Part shown: positions 1 through 9,850 of the stretch, one piece after another
Numbering within the stretch: the first letter of the stretch is position 1
How the letters are laid out: each line of letters starts with the position of its first letter
Source: Euonymus europaeus
Lineage: Eukaryota; Streptophyta; Magnoliopsida; Celastrales; Celastraceae
DNA length: 64,000 nucleotides
Direction: 5' to 3'
Assembly: GCA_963580455.1 (NCBI GenBank)
Contig: OY756958.1
Location: 23,510,501-23,574,500, forward strand
The notes under the pieces: generated by a model
Database searches by the model: none
What the model was told of the DNA's origin: nothing
Seen by the model: the letters and a program-made list of their open reading frames with translations, nothing else
Made by a program: the position numbers and the translations under genes

Positions 1-339
1 AAAAAAAAACTGAAAACTCTAAATTTTAAATCATAAAATTTAAACATTAATTGCCATTCTTAAACCTCAATGTCATCTTCGAGGGAAGACAAAAAAGATT
101 TACTATAGTTCGAGGAGAAACAATAGTCAATTCTAATTCAAAGAATGGTAAAAATCAGTTTGCGTAATTACCAGTACTAAACAATTGTTGTGACTTGTTG
201 CAGTGAAATTACTTTATCAACAATGTCTAAGGAGAATGATAGAATCATAGGAAACATAATAGCCCACAAAATTTCCAAACTGACAAAGAAGATATATATA
301 AATAAGAGGCTAAGAATATAATAAAGTCAAGGAGAAAGT
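1..339. other. AT-rich intergenic, no gene seen
   Basis: Low-complexity AT-rich sequence at the window edge. No open frame or element end was recognised before the hAT element that follows. Confidence 0.5.
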
Positions 340-347
340 AACATCAT

Positions 348-906
348 CAGGGACGAACCCAGATTTTGAGTTGCTCTGAGCTGTATCTGAGGAGGGGAGG
401 CTGAAATTTTTTTGAGCGTCTAATCACAAATTATAAGTTAATAATCAATATTTAAACAAATAATTATAATAATTTTTAGCCTTCACTAATAAGCATAAAA
501 ATATTAAGTATTCTCACACTTTAAAAGCAATCATGATGACTTTTTAGTCGTGAGTAATAAGCACAAACAGCAATAAAAAGGTCCAAAATCTGCGATCATT
601 ATTGCACTTTGCTTTTGGTAAAATTATCTGGAGCAAAAGAAAAGGAAAAAAACAAAAGTTTCAGCAGTACCTAAGATACCATAAGAACACTACAAACAAA
701 AGAAATTAAAGTAACTATAATGAGCACATATCCTCAGTTGAAGATAACTCGGTCCTAAAATGAGCAGGACGTCCAAATTGCAATAGTTGTGAATAATGGA
801 GTACCACACCACTGCATCATGTGAGAGTCATTTTGCACGAGCTAAGTATAATAGTGTTTTCTTTTTTGCACTGGGTTGTAGTTTAGACATGGGTCCTCCG
901 CCCCTG
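348..906. mobile_element. hAT-type non-autonomous element (559 bp)
   Basis: The left end reads CAGGGACGAACCCAG and the right end, read inward on the other strand, CAGGGGCGGAGGACCC. These are imperfect terminal inverted repeats of the CAGGGGCGGA type common on plant hAT elements. The element is bordered by an 8-bp target duplication with one mismatch: aacatcat at 340-347 and aacataat at 907-914. An 8-bp duplication is the hAT hallmark. There is no transposase frame inside, so it would depend on an enzyme from elsewhere. The mismatches in the inverted repeats and target duplication suggest an old insertion. Confidence 0.75.
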
Positions 907-914
907 AACATAAT

Positions 915-1488
915 TGAGTCACGGTTGCATGGACTCAATGGATTTTATTTTGATATTCTTCGAGATTAGTGATTGTCATTCATTATTTAATTCAGTACTG
1001 TATCTCCTTTCAAATAATTTTTTTAAAAAAAATCGTCATGAATTTTCATATTATTTAGGACAGGGTTATTTGTAATCCACGTTTTTGGGGTTACATCCTA
1101 AAAAAACTCTAAAATCACAGTTCTTGTGGCACTCCACTGGTGAGAGTAAACCATGGTAGACATTCCTTCTCTTTCTACTTCCCACCCTTGATAGAGCCAC
1201 TAGGTCTGAATTCCCAATCGATGATGTAGTGGTAGTTTCCAACTGTTGCCACCGTCCTCACCACTGAGCATACATCTGCTCTTACCTCCCTCACATGCAC
1301 CATGAATACATTCTGATTTCTGAATCTATCAAAATTGGATGTTAATCAAAAAAAGGTAATCGATGTCGTTGGAACCTATGTTTCTTTGTGCTGTCACATG
1401 ATGTTGATAGAATTTCGTTTGAATATGCAGATGGCATTGGAGACCTTAGCAGTTGTGCTATCTGGACCAGCAAAATGGACATGCATGA
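915..1488. other. Intergenic, no gene seen
   Basis: Short low-complexity stretches and scattered stops. I looked for further PPR repeats upstream of the DYW fragment on the same strand and saw none. Confidence 0.4.
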
Positions 1489-1689
1489 TTGATCGGGCAA
1501 TCAGTTAGGGTTGGGTTCGAAGAAAGGGGAGGGGTAATACGGATTTTCAAAAACTTGAGAGCTTGCGGTGATTGCCATGATTTCATCAAGGGTTTATCAA
1601 AGATTCTAAAGTTGGTGTTTGAGACGAGGGATGCCAGCCGATTTCACAGGTTTGAAGACGAACTCTGTTCTTGTGGAGATTATTGGTGA
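1489..1689 (+). pseudogene. Orphan DYW domain fragment of a PPR protein
   Basis: This open stretch encodes the last 66 residues of a DYW-class pentatricopeptide repeat protein. It has the diagnostic [14 protein letters not shown] block, the [17 protein letters not shown] block and the terminal DYW before the stop. In this family the DYW domain is a zinc-binding deaminase-like module used for C-to-U RNA editing in organelles. The frame opens at a TTG directly after an in-frame TGA (1486-1488). The HxE deaminase centre and all PPR helices are missing, so it cannot be a working editor. It is best read as a gene-tail relic; a distant exon of a larger gene is less likely because PPR genes are usually intronless. 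Confidence 0.8.
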
Positions 1690-2930
1690 CGCTATTGATA
1701 TTATTCTTTTAAAATTTCATTGAAGACCTGCTACGAGCTTTCCTATGTCTCTGTCTCCAATGGATTAACTCCATACTATTGGAACTAGGGTTGAAGGTCA
1801 AAGCTCAAGTGTTAGCTATTTGTCTTCACCTCTGATTTTGTCAGGATATTTGGGTGTGTGCGTTTTTTTTTGAAAAAACAGGCAATTAAGTTATATTTAA
1901 TTTATGAATGTTATTTAATGGGAGTATTTTATTTTTGAGTGTGGCGGAAAAAACATGAGCTACAAATAGCCCATCCCATAATTTTTTTCATATATTTTAA
2001 TCACGGCACATGACCAATTAGCCGGCCCCATATTTTACTCAGTTATTGATTGAAAAATTAGTTTACTTTTCTAAAAAAATATGCATATTTTCCTCTCTTG
2101 TTTTCTGGTTCTTAAATTTGCAAACCCATTATGAGAATATAAATTTACTTTTCTAAAAATATTTGTGATTTTAGAAGATATAGGTTGCGGTTCAAGAAAT
2201 TCTTCATTTTCAGAATCAAACTTACCATACATTCGATGCGAGCACAGAAAAGAGAAGGCCTACCTAATTTCACAGCTTTTGAGCCAAGTCTTTAATGATC
2301 GGAAGAGACTAAGATACAGAGATACAAAGGACATTTGGTAAACCCAGTCACCAAATCATGTGCCTAAGCGGCTTAGCCAAACTGATCAACAAAAGGTATC
2401 GTCTTTATTAAGGGTCTTAAGTACTAGATTAGTGTACATGTATAGAGTAACTAAACAACAATTAGTAATTTTGTCTAATTTGCAAAGCATGAATGCTAAA
2501 ACATAGTAAATCTATGGAGGCTAACCATCGAAAACAGTCTACACATCAACAAAAAAGGTGAGATTTTTGATGTCAATGCAAAAACTGAAAAACAGGAGTC
2601 GAGGACATTTTGTACCCAAATGAAAAAAGGATTTGTAAGTTCACCAAGAGGATCACATTAAAGTTTAGGCCCGAACTATTGGACCAAGTTTTTCCTAGGA
2701 CGATAATTGGGTCTAACTCTAACACAACCTAGCAGAACGATCGGCCCACTACAATTTATTGACAGGCGTGATTGAAATAAAACGAAAAATGAGGGGCCTT
2801 ATGGAAAACAAATTTAAAGTGGGGTCCTTTGAACAAATAGGATAAAAATAGGTGTCCTCTGAAGGAATTTCCCAATCGGAGAGGGACTGTGAATACGACG
2901 TACCGTTTTGACTGGGGAAACTGATTTAAG
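1690..2930. other. Intergenic upstream of the phosphatase gene
   Basis: AT-rich sequence with no supported gene. The stretch from about 2,940 onward turns pyrimidine-rich (CTTCTTCTTC near 2,985) and is taken as the start of the phosphatase leader. Confidence 0.4.
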
Positions 2931-2939
2931 TGGAAATCA

Positions 2940-4039
2940 GGGACTAGAATTCGGGAGAATCGCAGCGATTTAATTGGTGAATTTCTTCTTCTTCTTTTCG
3001 TTTTCCCCTTTAACTTATTGTTCCTTGGATTCCTTGTTTTCGTATTCTCTTGTTCTAATCTGATCTCTGTAACACAGTATCGAAGTAATTGAAACGCTGT
3101 AGTGTTCTAGTTATTTCTGAATTTTGTGCCTGATGTATTTGTTTTGGAATTTTGGGAATAAGCAGAATGGCATTTTTCGGAACTGAAGTGGTCTGATCTT
3201 TAGGGTTTGCTAGTTGGATGTACAATTTGTCCATTTTATTAACTATCGAATTTTGTGAGAGTTACGAACTCTATCTTGATGAGTCTTGCCTCTGTGGAAC
3301 TTGTGTTTTTTGTTTTCTTTTCTTTTTTAGAGATGTGGATTCTCTCCGTGGTTTAGCCACATTGAGAATATGCATGGCAGTGACCATTCTCTTTTCTTTG
3401 AAAATGTGAGAGATTTTGGCTTTAATTTGGTTTTCAATAACGTTCGCTCATTCCATCTAATGCCGAAATCTTGTATTGATGATGCCTTCGAGTTGGGTTC
3501 TGGTCCTTTGTTTATGCGCTTAACCTTGGACTTGAAATTTAAAGTTTCTATATTGCATCTAAACTATGCGAATATTGTACGTGCTTACCCAATTTTGAAA
3601 TGTGTTCTTATTGATCATCAGTTAACTTATCAATGGAAATGCTAGAAAATAATATTTTCTTTTCAACATATGACTGAAGAATATTTTCAATGTGGGGAAT
3701 TCCAATAACCTCACACCTAGAGTCTTAATTGAGGCTGTTCTTTCATGTTGGGATTTTGTGACGTAGGTATATGGTATTATACTGGATGATATAGTGCACA
3801 GCAGTTTTTTGAGTAATAAGTATCATCTGATATCGTATGGTTTTCTTTTTTCTAGTAGACACCTTTTTCTGTTATGAATTCTATGAATTCATGGTTTTGC
3901 TTTTGTTATGCGCTTATTCTGTGAATGCGATAGTATATTCGGGAAACTTTAAATATAACCTTTCCAATACACATGGAACATCAAACTCTTTTGTGCCCGT
4001 TTTGAAGGAAGAGTTGAGAGAAGGACGATACTAGCGCCA
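2940..4039 (+). other. Probable 5' leader and leader intron of the phosphatase gene
   Basis: No coding exon is supported here although several short frames are open. The pyrimidine-rich start near 2,985, a T-rich intron-like body, and a purine-rich block (about 4,007-4,039) directly before the ATG at 4,040 suggest a spliced 5' leader. The exact leader splice sites are not resolved. Confidence 0.35.
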
Positions 4040-6344
4040 ATGGAACAGACTGATGATTCTGGTAGGAACCATATATCAGCACTTATGCAAGCATTTGATT
4101 GGTCAAAGTTCTTTAAAGAAGATGATATTCCATGCAAAATTGAAGAGGTAATGTCTCATAAGGCTTCATATAGTCATCATTTGCAGTGCTATTATAGTAT
4201 CATCCTGGTTTTTTCTGCATGTGATATGTTAGCTGAATTTTCATTACTATTGGTTTCTCAGGGCCTGTTCTTGGGTTCTCTTGGTGCTGCTAATAACAAG
4301 TCTGAACTGAAAAGATTGAATGTAACGCACATTCTAACAGTGGCTAGTTCGTTGCCCCCTGCACATCCGGATGATTTTGTATATAAAGTTATTCCAGGTG
4401 TGACAGGTCTTTCTTCACGCATGAAAGTTTTTTTCTTGATTTTTTTTTTGGAACTTGCATTCCAAATAAATGGTTGCATTTTTTCCGTCATTGCTTCTTG
4501 AGCTATCGTTTTTTTGTTTGTATTCTGCTTTACTTTGCATCTAGCACACTCTTTGCCTTGAATAAATTTTCTTTTAATGTTGTATTCTAAATTTGAACTA
4601 GGCATTTTTTGCATTCTATTAAAACAAACTTTAAACTAAGCATATGATGATGCTTAATTTATATAAAAAAATTTGTTAGCCATCTCGTATCTAGTCTCTT
4701 GCTTAAGCATATGACCAGCATTGCACACCCAGTTACAATTTCTAAGGGTAGTTTCTTTCATAGAAATTTAACTTTGTACGGCTTTTTTTTTTTATGCTGT
4801 ACGATGTTGAGATTTTTCCCTTTGAACTCATAAAGCTATCAGTGCTTAAATTTTTTCAACCCAAATTGAGCCTTCTACAATTTGGAATATCTTACGATGT
4901 TCTTTCTGATTTAGTTATGGACAGAGAAAACACAGATTTGAGACAGTACTTTGATGAATGCTTCACTTTTATTGATGAGGCTAAAGAAAAGGGTGGTGGT
5001 GTTTTGGTTCACTGCTTTGTGGGGAGGTCAAGAAGGTGATTTTTCTTTCCCTTGTCTAGGTTAGTCGCTTAATGAAGTCATGTTCCTTTGTATAACAAAA
5101 AACTCATGAAATTTCAAATACTTGGACTGTGACAGCGTACTCCGACAAGAAACTTCTTGTTTGGGATTAAAACTTTGACTATAGCCATAATCGCACTGAA
5201 TTAATTAAGAAGGCACCCCCTTTCACTGATGTTAATTCTGATTTTAACATATTTGGAAAATAGTTTTTGTAAGGCAATGTACCTTTGATTTGTCGAACGG
5301 CTTTCAATTGACGTTTCTTTGAAGCAACTACAAACTGATACTACTCTTAAGACTCACATGATATAAATGCTTTAGTGAAGAATATGCCTTGGACAAGCTA
5401 TACTTTCCCTGATAAAAATAAATAAATTAAATGAGAAATTTTTTATGTCTTGCACAGCTATGTAATAAGCTCATGTGTGTTCTGTCTCAGTGCGACTATT
5501 GTTATTGCTTATCTGATGAAAAAGCATGGTATGAGCCTATCTCAGGCTCTGGAGCATGTGAAGAGCATACGGTCTCAGGCTGGTCCTAATGTTGGTTTCA
5601 TGAAACAATTACAAGACTTTGAGAAATCTCTTCAAGGTACATAACTTTTTTGCTTAAAAATATATAATAGACAGCTTTTTTAGTTTGTTTGCAGTGAAGA
5701 TGTTGGTTTATCAATGTAATATCAAATATGGTGGAGAAATCTCTTCAAGTCCCATGTTTCTTCTTTGAAATTTCCACTCAAATTTTGAATGCAATACATC
5801 TTTATCTGCAAATGAGAACATACTCAACAAAATATTTATATAGATATCTTACTTACAAGTCATTCTTGCTACTATTATATCTTAGATTGTGGCACCGTAA
5901 TATCTTTTGAAAAAGTCTAGGAATGATGTTGCATTGAGACCATTTCCTATTAATGATTATCAGGTTTGGAGAGGGAGCTCTCGTATGTCCCCTCTTGTTT
6001 ATCTAATATATTGAAATTTGGATTATCAATCTCGGGCTTAAAATGTTTATTTTTCTTTTCATTTTTAGAGCAGCAAGTGTTTAAAATTTATGTAGAGGGG
6101 GATTCTATACTTCAGGATTTATGCATTATGGTTTGTACAACAAGTTTCTCTTCTTGGTAAAAAGGTTGCCACGATGCATGCACTCTTGACGTTCTCTGGT
6201 TCTCTTAGCCTTTCCCTTTTGGCTGATACATGTTTCTTTGTAATAATTCCTTTAATGTAATTTCTGATTTTATATTTCATTTTTTTTTTGCATGACAATG
6301 GTTCAGATCAGAATGTAGCAAATGAAGTAGGGGAGAAACAGTGA
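4040..6344 (+). CDS. DSPTP1: Dual-specificity protein phosphatase, DsPTP1-like (5 exons)
   Basis: Spliced model: 4040-4147, 4262-4397, 4915-5035, 5491-5636, 6307-6344. All introns are GT/AG and the model gives 182 aa. The product is a small atypical dual-specificity phosphatase that removes phosphate from Ser/Thr and Tyr; Arabidopsis DsPTP1 (198 aa) is known to act on MAP kinases. Residues 37-45 (GLFLGSLGA) start the DSP fold, NVTHILTVA follows, and MDRENTDL holds the likely general acid Asp84. The P-loop HCFVGRSRS (residues 114-122) has the catalytic Cys115 and Arg121, and its last Ser codon is split between exons 3 and 4. The tail GMSLSQALEHVKSIR... ends with FEKSLQ. The last exon adds only about a dozen residues and is the least certain. 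The start ATG was chosen because it opens the only frame reaching the exon 1 donor. Confidence 0.88.
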
Positions 6345-6480
6345 TACAAGTCGAAAGGCTTAGCAGTTGGCAGTACAGAGCTCAACTTTTGCTCCTTGAA
6401 CTTGAAAGATAGGATCACATTTTCTATGACAGCAGATAACCCGTGATGCTTGCGTTTTAATAGGAATAAGCAAGCATTTG
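5690..6480 (+). repeat. Source copy of a duplicated 3' segment of the phosphatase gene
   Basis: The last intron, terminal exon and 3' UTR share long blocks with 9225-9850. Examples: TGCTACTATTA..GATTGTGGCAC (5,868 versus 9,242), TTTGGATTAT (6,016 versus 9,339), GTAGCAAATGAAG (6,315 versus 9,698), TTTGCTCCTTGAA (6,390 versus 9,754). Order and orientation are the same in both copies. Confidence 0.75.
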
Positions 6481-7344
6481 TAATATCGACGCAGGGGAAT
6501 TTTTGTGAGGTTTGTTATTGACTTAGGTTTTCCTGCCCTAGCAACACTTTTCTAAGTCCCTCATTTGTTCTTGACCATTAGTCACAAGGAATTCTCCTCA
6601 TTACTGCTGCTCTTATTTGTGAATTTTATGTAGCAAATGGAAAACATCAAGAATTGTGAAATCAGGTCATTTGTGTTCTTGGTTGCAGTGTCACAGATAA
6701 GAGAAGTTATGAGGTTTACTATATGGTGCAGTGTGGTTTGTTCTTATAACAGGATACCCTAGTCTCTATATTTCTTTCCATTCTCTGCAAGTACATTAGG
6801 TTTTAATTCTGTTAGGGAATATGCAATGGAAGATTAAAGGACAAAAAAAAAGAAGGTAAAGAACATGGGTTTGGGCCTGGGCCTTCCTTCTTATGTGCCT
6901 GATAAAAACTCTAAAAAAAATGGAATATTAAATACAATTTTTAATCACGCAATTTATAGGATAAAAATAGGGGCAATTGCAAGTTGGTCCAAAAAAGTGG
7001 ACTTATTAAAGATTTAATCCATCCAAAAAACTAATTCGGATTTCAGTCCACAATATATCTCCACACGCTCCCTCTTCCCTTGTTGATAAACTTCCCCGTA
7101 TTCCCAGATCTGAATATTTTTTAAAGGCATTGTAAATATGAAGCACGCGGACTACTGAACTGTAACATACTAATATGTTGCACGTGTAACATACTACTAT
7201 GGTTCGACAAAGTACTGGAACGAAAAAATGAACTGACTTCCATTTTTTTATTTTCCATTTTTTATTTTTTTTGTTGAAAAATAAATATAAGAACAAAACA
7301 GACAAACATAATAAATTATGATCCTAATTCATTTGTTTTTTTAA
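6481..7344. other. Intergenic and 3' region, no gene seen
   Basis: Contains the likely 3' UTR end of the phosphatase gene and AT-rich spacer. Short open frames here show no recognisable motif. Confidence 0.4.
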
Positions 7345-7548
7345 AGGAACGAATTTGTTAAACTCTAACGGGGTCTTGTATCGGATTTTTATGCTGCAAT
7401 CTAAACAATAAGTGTTAAACCCTAAGGAGTAACGAATTTGTTAAATCCTAAAGAGTTCCTGATCTGATTTTCATGCTGTAACATAAACAATAAGTGTTAA
7501 ACTCTAAAAGGAACGGATTCGATAAACCCTAACGGACTCATGTATATG
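7345..7548. repeat. Tandem repeat, about 80 bp x 2.5
   Basis: Units start near 7,345, 7,425 and 7,507. Each carries AACGAATTTGTTAAA followed by CTAA, then TTATGCTG / TCATGCTG and ACAATAAGTGTTAAAC. Copies differ by scattered substitutions, and the third is cut short. Confidence 0.7.
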
Positions 7549-7671
7549 ATAATTGAATAATTTTTTCATATTTTAAATGACACTTATAATTTAATCAATA
7601 AAAATTAATTTAATTTAAAAAAATTTAAAAATTAGATCTAATTACAAATAAAATTAGATGAATGATATCAG

Positions 7672-8234
7672 CAGAGGCGGAGCCACCCTTGGGCTAGGGT
7701 GGGCTCTAGCCCGGGGTAACTTTTTAATTTTTTTTTAGTATATATACTTATATATACCCTAATAAACATATGTCTCTACTAACATATTTATTGATTTGGA
7801 AATTTAAGCTCAATAGCCCAGTACAGACTTCAACTCATCACTGAGTTGTGTTGCGGATTAGTTGAGACGAATAAATTTTAGTATTATAATTTGATTGACA
7901 ATGATAGATTATACTTCAATAACCTAGCATAGTGAAGCAGTGAAAGCCGCTTGATAGTGTTTGTAATATATCTGTAAATTTTGTTCTTTAACAATTTTTT
8001 ATTCTCATGTGAGTTTTGTTATGTTCAACTTTTCATTCTCACGTGTAAGTACATTGTTGATTACTTCTCAATTCAATTTTGATAAATAGCACCCAAAAAA
8101 AAAAAACGGGGGCGATGCCCCCGAACCCCCCACCAACCTATCGGCTCCCAAGTATAAGCTCCTACCTCCATCCCCGGTATGTATTATTGCTACTTGATAG
8201 CCCAGGGTAGAAAAAAATTCTGACTCCACCCTTG
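7672..8234. mobile_element. hAT-type non-autonomous element (563 bp) beside the CHZ gene promoter
   Basis: The left end is CAGAGGCGGAGCCACC and the right end, read inward on the other strand, CAAGGGTGGAGTCAG, which match imperfectly as terminal inverted repeats. The flanking 8-bp target duplication is gatatcag (7664-7671) and gatattag (8235-8242), one mismatch. The inside has an A-run and a C/G-rich patch near 8,105-8,130 but no transposase frame. The ends differ from those of the 348-906 element, so the two belong to different hAT families of similar length. Confidence 0.8.
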
Positions 8235-8270
8235 GATATTAGCCTTGATAAGTTGTCAAAATAGACTTAT

Positions 8271-8280
8271 CTATATATTT
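8271..8280 (+). promoter_or_regulatory. Possible TATA box of the CHZ gene
   Basis: CTATATATTT lies about 155 bp before the ATG at 8,433 and only about 37 bp past the end of the hAT element. Spacing suits a plant TATA box with a leader of roughly 120 bases. This is an inference from sequence only. Confidence 0.4.
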
Positions 8281-8432
8281 CCCCATAAACATAAGTAAAC
8301 ACTTTGTCCGTAGGGTCAACTCGGCGTTCTCCGTGGTCGCCAGCCTCCGAACCCTCCTCCTTCTGTTCTCTACTTCTCCGGCTGAACACGCCAAAAACCC
8401 TAGAATCTCCAATTGCTGCCATTCTCCCATAA

Positions 8433-8984
8433 ATGGCAAAAACCCAGAGTTGTGACGAGCCCCCCACATTGCCCTCAAAGCGCAAACCCGAATTTCCCTG
8501 GGAAGACCAAGAGCATCACCCTCATAACAAGAACCCTAAGCTGGAGAAACCAGTGGATCACGATTCATTGGAAGAAAAATCACCAGATAAAACCTTGGTG
8601 TCTTCTGGTAACAACAAATTGGAACCAGAAGAGGATGACGAGGAGGGGGAATATGAAGGAGAAGAAGAGGACGAAGACGATGGAGATGAAGATGAGGCGG
8701 AACTAAATGGGCATACTGAGGTAAACAGAAAGGGGAATAGGATAATGAAGGACGATAAGGGGAAAGGGAAGGCTGTAGCAGAGCAAGACAGCAGTGACGA
8801 CGAGGAGTCCAGTGACGATGGTGGCGAGTCCAGCGATAGTGATCTCTCGGACGACCCGTTGGCTGAAGTTGATCCGGACAACATTCTTCCATCGAGGACT
8901 CGAAGGAAAGCTGTGCAGCCTGGCGCTTACATCGCCAATGATCGCGGTGCCGATGATGATGACAGCGAGGATAGTGATGCATGA
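8433..8984 (+). CDS. Acidic CHZ-motif protein, putative H2A.Z chaperone
   Basis: Single-exon frame of 183 residues. Residues 68-90 are almost all Asp/Glu, followed by a Lys/Gly patch and a Ser/Asp-rich segment (DSSDDEESSDDGG) that looks like a casein kinase 2 target. Near the C-terminus, LAEVDPDNILPSRTRRK resembles the CHZ motif (acidic-x-D-x-x-N-I-[IL]-x-x-R-x-T-R) of yeast Chz1, which binds H2A.Z-H2B dimers in the nucleus. The protein is otherwise predicted to be disordered. The start was taken at the first ATG of the open frame. The CHZ assignment rests on the short motif plus the acidic composition; another acidic nuclear protein is the alternative. Confidence 0.75.
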   Translation: MAKTQSCDEPPTLPSKRKPEFPWEDQEHHPHNKNPKLEKPVDHDSLEEKSPDKTLVSSGNNKLEPEEDDEEGEYEGEEEDEDDGDEDEAELNGHTEVNRKGNRIMKDDKGKGKAVAEQDSSDDEESSDDGGESSDSDLSDDPLAEVDPDNILPSRTRRKAVQPGAYIANDRGADDDDSEDSDA

Positions 8985-9224
8985 GGCAGAAGAAGGTTAG
9001 ACATCTTTTTAATGAATTCGATTCAGTTATTGTTAGTATATTTTTTATGAGGTAAACGTTATAACAATGCAGCAAATATTATTTGTTATATGTTTCTCGT
9101 ATCTCTTTCATGTAGCCTTTTGTTACAACTTTGTATTGGAAGAGAGTATTTTTGTGTTGTAAGGACTTCATTACTTCATTAGGTTTGTGGCATATTGGTA
9201 CTCACAGAAGAGCAATGCTATTGT

Positions 9225-9850
9225 TTGACAATTCTTTTAGAATGCTACTATTACATTTGAGATTGTGGCACAATGATCCTTTGGAAATTTCTAGGCATGG
9301 GGTTTTGTCCATACCTTTTTGTATTATATCTTAATATTTGGATTATGAATATCGGTTGAGCTTAATATGTTTTCGTTTTTATTTGTGCTTTTTTAGCAAC
9401 AAGGGTTTAAATGTATGTTTAGAGGGAACCCCTGTTCTCTTGAGATATATGGAGACTTGATGCATAATAAGCATTAGAATAGCAGTGTATTCTTATATGT
9501 CAGAAATAGTTTATGACCATAAATTCTTTGACTATTCTGCTTCACCCATTTTGATTGCCTGGTAGATAGTAATTGACATTATTCAGTTCTCTTAGTCAAT
9601 TCCTTGTTGAAATCTTTCTCTGTGATTAGTGTTATATGTATTTCATTGTAATGTATTTTACTGTAGTTCCTGATTAAAAATTAATTTTCTTTAGATTGGT
9701 AGCAAATGAAGATATGAAGGCATGGAGAAATAGTGAGATTAGAGAGTTTGCATTTTGCTCCTTGAAAGGGATAATCACAGCCTCTGCGACAGCTGATTAC
9801 CGGTGATGCTGTTGATTTAATATGTAGTAGGAGTGTATGATTTGCATGCA
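9225..9850 (+). repeat. Diverged copy of the phosphatase gene 3' end
   Basis: Collinear with 5,860-6,480, including a counterpart of the phosphatase terminal exon (GTAGCAAATGAAG near 9,698) and the 3' UTR block TTTGCTCCTTGAAAGG. There is no counterpart of exon 4 upstream, so only the last intron, last exon and UTR were copied. It now lies 240 bp downstream of the CHZ stop codon and may serve as that gene's 3' UTR. Confidence 0.75.

Noticed and set aside
8536..9075. Long minus-strand open frame of 179 codons
   Set aside because: It lies antisense to the CHZ gene and is open because of the Asp/Glu-rich codons there (low-complexity His/Leu/Pro product).
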